Below the pieces are notes generated by a model. The model was not told the origin of the DNA. It saw only the letters and a program-made list of their open reading frames with translations, and ran no database searches. The translations under genes were made by a program, and so were the position numbers. Of a stretch of DNA of 64,000 bases, positions 43,280-52,321 are shown one piece after another. The stretch's first letter is position 1. Each line of letters begins with the position of its first letter. Source of the stretch: Nocardia sp. NBC_01329 (GTDB taxonomy: Bacteria; Actinomycetota; Actinomycetes; Mycobacteriales; Mycobacteriaceae); contig NZ_CP108381.1 in assembly GCF_035956715.1 (NCBI RefSeq), positions 2,294,001 to 2,358,000 of the forward strand. The letters run 5' to 3'.

Positions 43280-45975
43280 CCGCACCCACCCTGTTCGCGG
43301 CGCCGGATCTCGCCGATACGGTACGCCTGGACTGCGATGTGCTGGTCATCGGCGGTGGTACCGCCGGAACTATGGCCGCGCTCACCGCCGCCGAACAGGG
43401 CGCGAACGTGCTGCTCCTGGAAAAAGCCCATGTCCGGCATTCCGGTGCGCTGGCCATGGGGATGGACGGCGTCAACAATGCCGTCATCCCCGGGAAAGCC
43501 GAACCGGAAGATTACGTCGCCGAGATCACCCGCGCCAACGACGGCATCGTCGACCAGCGCACCGTGTACCAGACCGCGACCCGCGGTTTCGCGATGGTGC
43601 AGCGCCTGGAGAAGTACGGCGTCAAATTCGAGAAAGACGAATACGGCGAGTACGCGGTCCGCCGCGTGCACCGGTCGGGCTCCTACGTGCTGCCCATGCC
43701 CGAGGGCAAGGATGTGAAGAAGGCCCTCTACCGGGTGCTGCGGCAGCGCAAGATGCGGGAGAAGATCCGGATCGAGAACCGGCTCATGCCGGTCCGGGTG
43801 CTCACCGACGGCGGCCGGGCCGTCGGCGCGGCCGCACTGAATACGCGCACCGGGGAATTCGTCACGGTCGGTGCGAAAGCCGTGATCCTCGCGACCGGAC
43901 CGTGCGGCCGGCTGGGACTCCCGGCGTCGGGTTACCTGTACGGCACCTACGAGAACCCCACCAACGCCGGTGACGGCTATTCGATGGCCTATCACGCGGG
44001 CGCCGAACTCAGCGGTATCGAATGCTTCCAGATCAACCCGCTGATCAAGGACTACAACGGTCCCGCCTGCGCCTATGTCGCCAACCCGTTCGGCGGCTAC
44101 CAGGTGAACGCGCAGGGGGAGCGGTTCGTCGATTCCGACTACTGGTCGGGGCAGATGATCGCCGAGGTCAAACGGGAGATCGATTCCGCGCGCGGCCCTA
44201 TCTACCTGAAGGTGTCGCATCTGCCGGACGAGACGCTGACGGCGCTCGAAGACATCCTGCACACCACCGAACGCCCGACCCGCGGCACCTTCCACGCCAA
44301 CCGCGGCCACGATTACCGCACCCACGATATCGAGATGCACATCTCCGAAATCGGTTTGTGCGGCGGGCATTCCGCATCCGGTGTCTGGGTCGACGAGAAC
44401 GCCCGCACCACCGTCCCCGGCCTATACGCGGCCGGTGATCTGGCATGCGTCCCGCACAACTATATGATCGGCGCCTTCGTCTTCGGCGAACTCGCCGGCG
44501 CGCACGCCGCCGGCACGCTGGCCGATACCGCGGCTCCCGCAGATCTGCCCACCGATCAAGTGGCCGCCGCCCACGAACTCGTCTACCGGCCGCTGCGCCA
44601 TCCGGACGGCCCACCGCAACCGCAGGTCGAATACAAACTGCGCCGATTCGTCAACGACTATGTGGCACCGCCGAAAACCGCGGCGAAACTCTCGCTGGCA
44701 GTGGAAACCTTCGAACGGATGCGCGACGATCTCGCCGAGATGGGCGCGCGTACCCCGCACGAACTCATGCGGGCGGCCGAGGTCTCCTTCATCCGCGACT
44801 GCGCGGAAATGGCGGCCCGTAGTTCACTGACCCGCACCGAATCCCGGTGGGGTCTCTACCACGAACGCGCCGACCTGCCGGAACGCGACGACGTCGCCTG
44901 GCGCTATCACCTGAACCTGTGCAAGGGTGCCGACGGCACGATGCAGTTCCTCAAACGCCCGGTCGCCCCGTATCTGGTGCCGGTTCCCGGGCTCGACGAT
45001 CTGCCGTCCCTGGGCGATCCGGTGCCGGTCGAGCAACCCGAACTCGTCGGCCACCGCCGCGCCCCGAGCAGTCCAGCCCCCGCATCCCGGGCCGCCGCAC
45101 CCGAACCGGCGCCCACTGCTTCGCCCCGGTTGCTCGCGCTGCTGGCGCTGGACGCTCCCACTGCCGGGGAATTGGCGGAATACCTTTCCGACAGTGACGA
45201 ACGGGTCCGGGTCGCGGCGATCGCGGCCCTCACCGAGAACACCCCCGACGGTTTCGCGGCACTGCTGGTCGGTGCGCTCGACGATGGCGCCGCACCGGTG
45301 CGTGCCGCCGCCGCGGCCGCGCTGCGTGAACTGGTGGAGGTGCTGCCGTCCGCCGAGGGTCTCGCCGAACGACTGCTATCGGTGGATCCGGTCGTCCGCG
45401 CGGTCGTACTCGACCTGTTGCGCGCTGCCCGCGCGGGTAAGGCAGCCGACTACCGTACGGCCCTGGCGGACCCCGACCACCGGGTGCGGATCGCTGCGGT
45501 GCGGGCGCTGGTCTCATTGGACGAATACGACGCGCTGGCCGTCGCCGCCGCCGATACCGACCGTGAGGTCCGGATCGCCGCCGCGCAGGGTCTGGCCACC
45601 ATCGGCACCGGCGGCGCGGAGACCGTGCGCGGACTGGTCATCGACCGTGACCCGCTGGTGCGGGCGGCGGCACTGGCCGCGTTCGCCGATATCGGCGCCA
45701 CCGAACCCGATATCGCCTCCTGCGCCGCGGCGCTGCGCGATACCGCCTGGCAGGTCCGGGTGGGCGCGGCCAAAGGGCTCGCCGGCGCCGAACCCGGCCC
45801 GGCTATCACCGAGCTGGCCGCCGCGCTCACCGACCCCCACCTGGACGTCCGTAAGGCCGCGGTCCTCGCGCTGGCGTCGTGGCCGGATCACGAACCGGCC
45901 CATGACCTGCTCCGCAAAGCCGTCGACGACCCGGACGCCGACGTCCGCGCCTACGCTCGCCGCGCGGTGGCGTAG
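43276..45975 (+). CDS. AprA-like FAD oxidoreductase fused to a HEAT-repeat domain
   Basis: 899 aa. Residues 1-590 form a succinate dehydrogenase/adenylylsulfate-reductase-alpha type flavoprotein: FAD site DVLVIGGGTAGTMAAL (Gly26-Gly31), RHSGALAMGMDGVNNAV, CGGHSASGVWVDENARTTVPGLYAAGD. A Pro/Ala linker (about 590-617) leads to HEAT/PBS-lyase-like repeats (618-899: VRVAAIAALTE, VRAAAAAALREL, VRIAAVRALVSL, VRKAAVLALASW). Typical AprA is about 650 aa without HEAT repeats. With the AprB-like ferredoxin and importer it suggests a dedicated oxidoreductase for a transported oxyanion or organosulfur compound; substrate unknown. Confidence 0.88.
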   Translation: MTAPTLFAAPDLADTVRLDCDVLVIGGGTAGTMAALTAAEQGANVLLLEKAHVRHSGALAMGMDGVNNAVIPGKAEPEDYVAEITRANDGIVDQRTVYQTATRGFAMVQRLEKYGVKFEKDEYGEYAVRRVHRSGSYVLPMPEGKDVKKALYRVLRQRKMREKIRIENRLMPVRVLTDGGRAVGAAALNTRTGEFVTVGAKAVILATGPCGRLGLPASGYLYGTYENPTNAGDGYSMAYHAGAELSGIECFQINPLIKDYNGPACAYVANPFGGYQVNAQGERFVDSDYWSGQMIAEVKREIDSARGPIYLKVSHLPDETLTALEDILHTTERPTRGTFHANRGHDYRTHDIEMHISEIGLCGGHSASGVWVDENARTTVPGLYAAGDLACVPHNYMIGAFVFGELAGAHAAGTLADTAAPADLPTDQVAAAHELVYRPLRHPDGPPQPQVEYKLRRFVNDYVAPPKTAAKLSLAVETFERMRDDLAEMGARTPHELMRAAEVSFIRDCAEMAARSSLTRTESRWGLYHERADLPERDDVAWRYHLNLCKGADGTMQFLKRPVAPYLVPVPGLDDLPSLGDPVPVEQPELVGHRRAPSSPAPASRAAAPEPAPTASPRLLALLALDAPTAGELAEYLSDSDERVRVAAIAALTENTPDGFAALLVGALDDGAAPVRAAAAAALRELVEVLPSAEGLAERLLSVDPVVRAVVLDLLRAARAGKAADYRTALADPDHRVRIAAVRALVSLDEYDALAVAAADTDREVRIAAAQGLATIGTGGAETVRGLVIDRDPLVRAAALAAFADIGATEPDIASCAAALRDTAWQVRVGAAKGLAGAEPGPAITELAAALTDPHLDVRKAAVLALASWPDHEPAHDLLRKAVDDPDADVRAYARRAVA

Positions 45976-46314
45976 TCGGGCAGCGGTGCCGCATCGTCGG
46001 AGTTTGCCGGCATCCCCGCTGATGAACGCGCGGTAATGCCGATGTGCGGACATCGAGCTGTCGGACAGCACCGGATCGGTCACCGGGTTCTGATCGGCCG
46101 GCCAGGTCCCTGAGCTCATGCAAACCGGCGAGAACCCGGGAACGGTTGTCGGCCTGTTTCATCCAGCGTGCCAGCCTGGCGAACATCGCCATGGTCGGAC
46201 GCAGCGGGCCGCGTTCACGCAGCCGGGCGCCGACGTACGCGACCGGCCCGGCACCGACGATCGCGACCCGCAGTGGCCCCAAGTACTTGGCGAGCCGTCA
46301 CACCGGCGGTGGTG

Positions 46315-46344
46315 GGGGTTCCGGTAGTAATCGCACGGAAAACA
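46315..46344 (+). repeat. 30-bp inverted repeat, left copy
   Basis: GGGGTTCCGGTAGTAATCGC plus ten more bases; the right copy at 48686-48715 is its reverse complement with two mismatches. The pair encloses 2.4 kb containing the recombinase remnant, the frameshifted SDR-PPOX gene and the IS3 remnant. They could be the ends of an old element or two copies of a common terminal repeat. Confidence 0.7.
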
Positions 46345-46430
46345 CAGGCTATTGCTGTCGTACACACCGACCAGGCCGGTTCGTTCGGCCCAGTCGGGTC
46401 CGAATCGGATACAAGGTTGGACGGCGGGTT

Positions 46431-46665
46431 CACTGCGTAGGCAAGGTGATCGTCGTGTCGCAACTGGAAGATCCGCGCCACCGCCGATGCTCGGTCGGGG
46501 TCCACGATGAGTCGGGGACTTGGTGCGGCCTTCCTGTCGTTTGGCCGCGATTGGGTGTGGCACTCGCTCGCTGACGTAGCCGTGGAGTGGTTTGTCGATG
46601 TTCCAGCCTTGTTCGGCGTGTTCGCGGTAGCCCTCCCAGAACTGTCCGAATGCGTGGCGCAGGAA
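46431..46665 (-). pseudogene. Decayed serine site-specific recombinase
   Basis: Minus-strand translation gives FGQFWEGYREHAEQGWNIDK, then PLHGYVSERVPHPIAAKRQE and, after a frame change, RLIVDPDRASAVARIFQLR. This is the central/C-terminal segment of actinobacterial large serine recombinases (the region before the recombinase zinc-ribbon domain). The catalytic N-terminus and C-terminus are missing and at least one frameshift is present. Confidence 0.7.
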
Positions 46666-46779
46666 CCGTCAGCCACAACTCGTTCATGCGACGCACCAGG
46701 ATCCGGGTGGCTGCTTCTCCGAGAGGAAGATCTACCCTCCTCCGCCGAGGCAGTCTGATCAGTACGATAAAATGAACCA

Positions 46780-48082
46780 ATGAGTTCAGAAGTCAATACG
46801 CGGCAATCCCACTCCGCATTCGGTAGCGCCGAAGTGGGAACTACAGTGGTCTTCGGCGGTACAGACGGGATCGGCAAAGCCCGTGGCGCTCGACCGGCTG
46901 GCCCGAGGGCAGCGGGTCGCTGTCATCGGCCGCGATCCAGAGAAGGGCCGCGCATTCCTGGCCGAAGCGACGGCACTCGGATGGATTGATCAGGCATATT
47001 TCGTGCCCGCCGATTTGAGCTCGGTGGCGGAGACAAGACAGGCGATCGAGCAACTCAGAGTCAGGTTCACCAGGGTGGATGCGGTGGTGTTGTGCGCCAG
47101 GCACTACCGCTCCACCCGAGCGGTCACCACCGAAGGTTTCGAGTACACATTCGCGCTGTTCTATCTGAGCCGATTCGTGATCAGCTACGAGATGCTGGAC
47201 CTACTCGAAGCGGCTGAACGACCGTTGATTCTCAACATCGCCGGACCCGGCAGCGGGACCGACGAGATCCGCTGGGATGACTTGGGGAGCGAGACCGACT
47301 ATCACGGAATGCGGGCGATGGCGCAAGGCGGTCAACTCAACGACCTCCTCGGGATCGAGTTCGCCCGGCGGCACTCATCACGGAAGGTTCGCTATGTGCT
47401 GCTACACCCGGGCATGGTGAACACCAATTTTTCCGGGGACTACGACCCTTCGACCGCCGCGCAGGTCGAGGCGATGCGAGCGAGCGCGCAGCCCATCGAA
47501 CAAGCCATCGTGCCGATCCTCGAAGTGCTCGCCAACCCACCCCAGGAGTCGTTGACCGCCATCGTGACCGGTCAACGACTCGATGTGGATGGGACAGCTT
47601 TCGACACGGACGCGGCCCGAAGGCTGTTCACCGAGACCGTCACGCTGCTGGGCAGGGTAGCCGACGCCGCGCCGGGGGTCTCGCCGGACCGGTTGCGCCG
47701 CGTCCTCGATTCACCGGTGTTCGCCACTGTCGCCACCCTGCAGCCCGACAACAGCCCCCATCAGTCGGTCGTGTGGGTGGCCCGAGACGGTGAGGACGTG
47801 CTGTTCATCGTCGCCGTGGGCAGTCGCAAAGAACAAAACCTGCGCCGCGACCCGCGGGTGAGCGTGTTGATCAGTCCTCCCGAGGCGCCCTACACATATG
47901 CCGCGATCAGCGGAATCGCAACATTGAGTACCGAAGGCGCCCACGAACTTCGCGATCAGCTCGCCCTCGAATACACAGGCCAGACCTTTGCCGAGCACAA
48001 CCCCGACGCCGCAGCGCGGCACGGAGACGTAGCCATCACCACCGTCCGGGTCCGACCACAGAAGGTCGTCGGACGACTCTGA
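46780..48082 (+). pseudogene. Frameshifted SDR-F420/PPOX fusion protein
   Basis: The ATG at 46780 encodes TTVVFGGTDGIGKA, the NAD(P)-binding start of a short-chain dehydrogenase, but an extra C in CCC 46880-46882 shifts the frame. From GTG 46883 the rest is intact: VALDRLARGQRVAVIGRDPEKG to the PPOX end. The second half (about 280-399 of the downstream part) is a pyridoxamine-oxidase-like split-barrel of F420/FMN type (RVLDSPVFATVATLQPDN, RKEQNLRRDPRVSVLI). Deleting one C restores K-A-V-A-L. Either a recent pseudogene, a programmed shift, or a sequencing error. The fusion itself is uncommon. Confidence 0.75.
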
Positions 48083-48237
48083 CCTCCATAGCCGCGCCGC
48101 GAGACAACCCGCCGCTCTGTGATCCGGTGCTGGACGATGCCTCGCCAGAGCACGAGGAAGACGGCAACAATCGGCCGATTTGCACCGTTACATCACGGTC
48201 CTCAGATCGGATACAAACCCACGATGACCATGCCTTT

Positions 48238-48567
48238 TGAACCGCCCCGGGTTTGGTGCTCACCTTCTTTCTCGGGAAAGATGGACAGATCATGCCTGCG
48301 AAGTACGACGAAGCGACCAAGGCCAAGGCTGTCCGGCTGGTATCGACCATCGTGGCGACTAGGACAGCTAGTGGGCCGCGATGAAACGGTCTCGGCCCTG
48401 CTGGAGATGACCACCGACACCCTGCGCAAGTGGTCCGGCAGGCCGAGATCGATCGTGTGACTCCGAGGGAGCGACGGCAGGGCGGCGCGGACGATCCGTG
48501 AGCAGAGACGTAAGATCGCCGAACTCGAACAGGCCATCGAAATCCTTTCTGCACCCGGGGCGGTTCA
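48238..48567 (+). mobile_element. 330-bp internally deleted IS3-family element (MITE-like)
   Basis: The left end TGAACCGCCCCGGGTTTG and right end (reverse complement) TGAACCGCCCCGGGTGC share 15 matching terminal bases, typical of IS3-family ends. Between them is a frameshifted orfA: MPAKYDEATKAKAVRLV, then DETVSALLEMTTDTLRKW and KIAELEQAIEIL. The frame then jumps straight to the right end; orfB with the DDE domain is deleted. No clear target duplication is seen. It could be mobilised only in trans. Confidence 0.75.
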
Positions 48568-48685
48568 GTCGCCGGTCAGCGCGACAGCTGCGCCACACGT
48601 CTGCGCGCTTCGGCCTCCAGCGCGCGGTCGCCCTCCTCGTACAGGACCTCAGAGCGCGGATAAGCGCTGGTCGAGGCAACTTCGT

Positions 48686-48715
48686 TGTTTTTCGCGCGAT
48701 TACTACCGGAACCCC
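48686..48715 (-). repeat. 30-bp inverted repeat, right copy
   Basis: Reverse complement of 46315-46344 with 28 of 30 identical positions. Located 66 bases from the cyp51 stop. Confidence 0.7.
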
Positions 48716-48780
48716 TGGTGGTGACAGGTTCGGCCACAACTGGCGTCGTTGCAGGAGCGCTGGGTGATGGCGTAGGCCGT

Positions 48781-50139
48781 CTAGTTTCCCGGCTGCCTGC
48801 GGCGGTACCGCACCCGGCACGGCTGCTGCAACTGCACGACCATCTTGGAGTGATCGTTGCGGTAGGTTTCCGAGGGCTGCAGCATCTCGAATTCCCAGTC
48901 CCGCAGCAGCACCGAGAAGATCGCTTTGAGTTGCATCAGCGCGAAGGCCGCGCCGACACAGCGGTGGCGGCCGGCGCCGAACGGGATCCAGGTCCAGCGG
49001 TTGATCAGGTCTTCCTGGTTGGGGTCGATATAGCGGCCGGGATCGAAGCTGTCCGGGTTCGGGAAATCCTCGGCCAGCCGGTTGGAAATCGCGGGGGTCG
49101 CCGCCACATGATCACCGGGCTCGATCCGGTTTCCGCACACTTCGAACACGCCCTGGGCGACCCGCATGAGAATGATGAGCGGGGGATGCAGCCGCAACGT
49201 CTCCTTGAGTACCGCCTCCAGTTGCGGGATCTGGCGCAGCGCGTGGAAGCTCACCTCCTGGCCGTCGGCGTAGAGCTCGTCGAGTTCCTTCACCACGCCG
49301 GACAGTGCTTCCGGGTGGCGCAGTAGCTCGATCACCGACCAGGCGGCAGTGCCGGAGGTGGTGTGGTGCCCGGCGAACATCATCGAGATGAAGATGCCGG
49401 TGACCTCGCTGGCGCTGAAATGTGGAGTGCCGTCCTCTTTCTGCACCGACACCAGCACATCCAGGAGGTCGCGGTCCTCTTTGTCGGCCGGCGGGTTCGC
49501 GATCCGTCCGTTCATGATTTCCTGGACGAGTTCTACCAGGGCGGCGCGGGATTCGTCCCGGATCCGGAAGCTCTCGATCGGCATGTACGGGTCCACATAG
49601 GCCAGCGCGTCGGTTCCGCGTTCCAGATTGTGGTAGAGCTGTGCGAACCGGCTGTCGAGTTCCTCCCGGAACTTGGTGCCGATCAGGCAGGCCGAGGATG
49701 TGTAGATGGTGAGTTCGGCGAAGAAGTCGAGCAGGTCGATCTCACCCTCGTCGCCCCAGGTCGCCAGCATCCGGTCGACTTCTTTCTCGATGGTCGCCGC
49801 GTGCCCGCGCATCTGGTCGCCGCGCAGTGCGGAGTTGTGCAGCATCTCCTTGCGCCGTTCCGGGCTGGCGTCGAATACCACGCCTTCGCCGAAAATCGGT
49901 TTCATGAAGGGGTAGGCCGCGGCCTGGTCGAGGTCCTCGTCGGCGGCGCGGAAGAAGAATTCGTTCGCTTCGGCACCGGTGAGCAGGACGACGTGGCGGC
50001 CGGCGAGTTCGAACTGGCCGACGTTCCCGCATTCTTCCCGTACCCGGCGCATCAGCGCGATCGGGTCGGTCCGGAATTCCTCCAGGTGGCCGTGTTCGTG
50101 TTCGCCTCCGGACACCCGCGGCGGTTTCACCGAAGTCAT
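48781..50139 (-). CDS. cyp51: Sterol 14-alpha-demethylase, CYP51 family
   Basis: 452-aa P450, nearly collinear with M. tuberculosis CYP51 (Rv0764c, from memory): PRVSGGEHEHGHLEEFRTDP, KPIFGEGVVFDASPERRKEM, CYP51-specific B-C region, I-helix MMFAGHHTTSGTA with the His typical of CYP51, ETLRLHPPL, and haem loop FGAGRHRCVGAAFA (Cys near 394). It can remove the 14-methyl group of lanosterol-type sterols in vitro in relatives, yet actinomycetes make no sterols, so its native substrate is open. Controlled by operators D and E in the divergent promoter with the SDR gene; the ferredoxin at 31.0 kb is its likely electron donor. Confidence 0.95.
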   Translation of the reverse strand: MTSVKPPRVSGGEHEHGHLEEFRTDPIALMRRVREECGNVGQFELAGRHVVLLTGAEANEFFFRAADEDLDQAAAYPFMKPIFGEGVVFDASPERRKEMLHNSALRGDQMRGHAATIEKEVDRMLATWGDEGEIDLLDFFAELTIYTSSACLIGTKFREELDSRFAQLYHNLERGTDALAYVDPYMPIESFRIRDESRAALVELVQEIMNGRIANPPADKEDRDLLDVLVSVQKEDGTPHFSASEVTGIFISMMFAGHHTTSGTAAWSVIELLRHPEALSGVVKELDELYADGQEVSFHALRQIPQLEAVLKETLRLHPPLIILMRVAQGVFEVCGNRIEPGDHVAATPAISNRLAEDFPNPDSFDPGRYIDPNQEDLINRWTWIPFGAGRHRCVGAAFALMQLKAIFSVLLRDWEFEMLQPSETYRNDHSKMVVQLQQPCRVRYRRRQPGN

Positions 50140-50180
50140 GTGGAAATCCTTCCCCAGATTGCTGTCCAGGATCTATGGTA

Positions 50181-50196
50181 GACACCTGTCTGGACA
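50181..50196. promoter_or_regulatory. Regulon operator, copy D (cyp51 side)
   Basis: GACACCTGTCTGGACA, the closest match to the KRCANNTGTCYRGAYA consensus. It lies 42 bases upstream of the cyp51 ATG. A partial TGTCCAGGAT lies between it and the start codon. Confidence 0.8.
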
Positions 50197-50284
50197 GTAC
50201 TACGGGGTGTTGTGTGCGGGCAAGGTGCACGACTGTCTGCGCAACGCCTCGACCGACCACCGGCGCGCGGTCGGGATGCGATAC

Positions 50285-50300
50285 TGTCCGGACACCTGTA
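50285..50300. promoter_or_regulatory. Regulon operator, copy E (SDR side)
   Basis: On the minus strand TACAGGTGTCCGGACA. It lies 43 bases before the SDR ATG. Copies D and E are 104 bases apart, near ten helical turns, so a looped repressor complex is possible. Confidence 0.75.
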
Positions 50301-50342
50301 CGGAATAGTGTTCGGGTGAGAGAGGCGGGTGAGAACAGGCCC

Positions 50343-51239
50343 ATGAGCGGAAACCAGACCCTGTGGGGACGCGGCGCCGTAGTCGTCGGCGCCACCAGCG
50401 GCATCGGCCACGCCGTCGCCCACGCCCTGGCCGGACACGGCGCCGGCGTGGTCGTCAACGGACGCAACGCCCCCGCAGTCGAACGCACAGTCAACTCCCT
50501 GACCCTCGCCGGGCACCGCGCCATCGGCGTCACCGGCAGCGCCGCCGACGAAACCACCGCCACCGAACTCGTCGACACCTGCGTCCGCACCTTCGGCGCC
50601 GTCGACGTCCTCGTCAACTGCGCGGGCATCGCCGAACCCACCGGATCCTCCATCCTCGACGTCAGCACCCGCGATTGGCGCGCCCTGCTCGACTCCCACC
50701 TCACCACCACGTTCAACACCTGCCGAGCCGCCGCCCCGAAAATGGTCGCCCAGGGGCGCGGCAGCATCATCAACACCAGCTCCTTCGCCTATCTGGGCGA
50801 CTACGGCGGCACCGGGTACGCCGCGGGCAAAGGCGCGGTCAACTCCCTGACCCTCGCCATCGCCGCGGAACTCGCCGAACACAAGGTTCGCGCCAACGTC
50901 ATCTGCCCGGGCGCGAAAACCCGGCTCTCCAGCGGCTTCGACTACGAAGCCAAGATCATGGAGCTCTACCGCCGCGGCATGCTCGACGAGATCAGCAAGA
51001 ACGCCGCCCTCGACGCTCCGCCCGCCGACTACGTCGCCCAGCTCTACCTTTACCTCGCCGGCGCCGCCGCCGCACAGGTTACCGGGCAGATCTTCGTCGC
51101 CGCGGGCGGATTCGTCGGCCGCTACGACCGTCCCACGCCCAGCATCCTCGGCTTCCGCGACCACAACGACACCCCGCCCTGGACTCAGGACGAACTGCAC
51201 CGCATGATCGGCGGCCGCGACGCCGGGGCGTCGAAGTGA
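50343..51239 (+). CDS. Short-chain dehydrogenase/reductase
   Basis: 298-aa classical SDR: cofactor site VVGATSGIGHAVAHALAG, VNCAGIAEP, catalytic Ser in IINTSSFAYLG, YAAGK catalytic pair, VICPGAKT. Divergent from cyp51 across operators D/E, recalling Rv0765c beside M. tuberculosis cyp51. The start at ATG 50343 has a poor binding site. TGA overlaps the GTG of the LLM gene. Likely oxidises or reduces a hydroxyl/ketone generated by the P450. Confidence 0.93.
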   Translation: MSGNQTLWGRGAVVVGATSGIGHAVAHALAGHGAGVVVNGRNAPAVERTVNSLTLAGHRAIGVTGSAADETTATELVDTCVRTFGAVDVLVNCAGIAEPTGSSILDVSTRDWRALLDSHLTTTFNTCRAAAPKMVAQGRGSIINTSSFAYLGDYGGTGYAAGKGAVNSLTLAIAAELAEHKVRANVICPGAKTRLSSGFDYEAKIMELYRRGMLDEISKNAALDAPPADYVAQLYLYLAGAAAAQVTGQIFVAAGGFVGRYDRPTPSILGFRDHNDTPPWTQDELHRMIGGRDAGASK

Positions 51240-52321
51240 CCGAATTCCCCGAACTCGGCTGCTACGGCCTCGCCGGACACGCCACCGACCCGCACATCCT
51301 GCTCGACGAAGCCCGCGACGCCGAACGACTCGGCCTCGGCGCCATGTTCCTGTCCGAACGCTTCAACACCAAAGAAGCCTTCGCCCTCGCCGCCGCCGCA
51401 GGCGCGGTGACCACCGACCTGGGTATCTGTACCGCCGCCACCAACCACAACACCCGGCACCCGCTGATCACCGCCTCCGGTGCGGTCACCCTGCACCGAC
51501 TGACCCAGGGGCGCTACAGCTTGGGCCTCGGCCGCGGCTTCGGCGCTCTCTTCGATGTCATCGGCCTACCGCGGATCACCTCCGCCCAGCTGCGCGACGC
51601 CGCCGAGCTCTACCGACGACTCTGGCGCGGCGAGACCGTCGTCGGGCACGACGGGCCCGCCGGGAAATACCCGATCCTGCACCTGAACCCCACCTACGAC
51701 GAAGCCATTCCGATCACCCTCACCGCGATCGGCGACAACACCCTGCGTCTCGCCGGACAGATCGCCGACTCCGTCGTCCTGCACACCTTCTTCACCGACG
51801 ACACCACCGCCCACGCCGTCGACACCATCCGCGGTGCCGCCGAAGCCGCCGATCGCGACCCCGCGGCAATCCGCGTCTGGTCGGTGCTGGCCGTGGTGGA
51901 CGACAGTCAGGGCGAAACCGCCCGCCTGCGCAAACTCGTCGGCCGCCTCGGCACCTACCTGCAGGGGTACGGCGATGTCCTGGCCCAGGCCAACGGCTGG
52001 GACCCACAGGTGCTCGACGACTTCCGCGCGCACCCCCTGGTCACCGGAGCCGGTGGTGCCCTCGACGCCGTCGCCGACACCACCACCCTCGCCGCTGTCG
52101 AAGATCTGCTGCCCGCCGAATGGCTCGCCGCCTCCGCCACCGGAACACCCGGACAATGCGCCGCACGGATCGCCGACCAGTTCGACGCCGGCGCCGACGG
52201 AGTCATCCTGCACGGCAACACCCCCACCGAACTCGCTCCCGTCCTCGACGCGTGGCGGCGGCGCCGCACCCCTGCCCGGTTCGCCGGCCTGCCCACCAAC
52301 CCCGGCAGGAGCCGCGCATGA
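51236..52321 (+). CDS. LLM class F420-dependent oxidoreductase (TIGR03857/MSMEG_2249-like)
   Basis: 361-aa luciferase-like protein: LGCYGLAGHATDPHILLDEA, LSERFNTKEAFALAAAAG, TAATNHNTRHPL, LGLGRGFGALFDVIGLP. The pattern recalls the TIGR03857 group. GTG start overlaps the SDR stop, and the ATG of the phosphotransferase overlaps its stop, so the three are one operon. Presumably an F420-linked redox step of the cyp51 pathway. Confidence 0.9.
   Translation: MTEFPELGCYGLAGHATDPHILLDEARDAERLGLGAMFLSERFNTKEAFALAAAAGAVTTDLGICTAATNHNTRHPLITASGAVTLHRLTQGRYSLGLGRGFGALFDVIGLPRITSAQLRDAAELYRRLWRGETVVGHDGPAGKYPILHLNPTYDEAIPITLTAIGDNTLRLAGQIADSVVLHTFFTDDTTAHAVDTIRGAAEAADRDPAAIRVWSVLAVVDDSQGETARLRKLVGRLGTYLQGYGDVLAQANGWDPQVLDDFRAHPLVTGAGGALDAVADTTTLAAVEDLLPAEWLAASATGTPGQCAARIADQFDAGADGVILHGNTPTELAPVLDAWRRRRTPARFAGLPTNPGRSRA

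Larger units (their letters stand above)
45976..46779. other. 804-bp junk/mobile-element debris between the flavoprotein and SDR genes
   Basis: No intact gene. It contains a minus-strand Rossmann-like fragment (LRVAIVGAGPVAYVG, about 46238-46282), one copy of a 30-bp inverted repeat, and a decayed serine recombinase. Base composition is lower in GC than the flanks in 46430-46800. It marks the edge of a rearranged segment. Confidence 0.65.
48083..48780. other. 698-bp mobile-element debris between the SDR-PPOX pseudogene and cyp51
   Basis: Contains the 330-bp IS3 derivative (48238-48567) and the right 30-bp inverted repeat (48686-48715). No other coding sequence supported. Confidence 0.7.

Noticed and set aside
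50163-50172. TGTCCAGGAT near the cyp51 start as a further operator
   Set aside because: Only one half-site fits; may be chance next to copy D.
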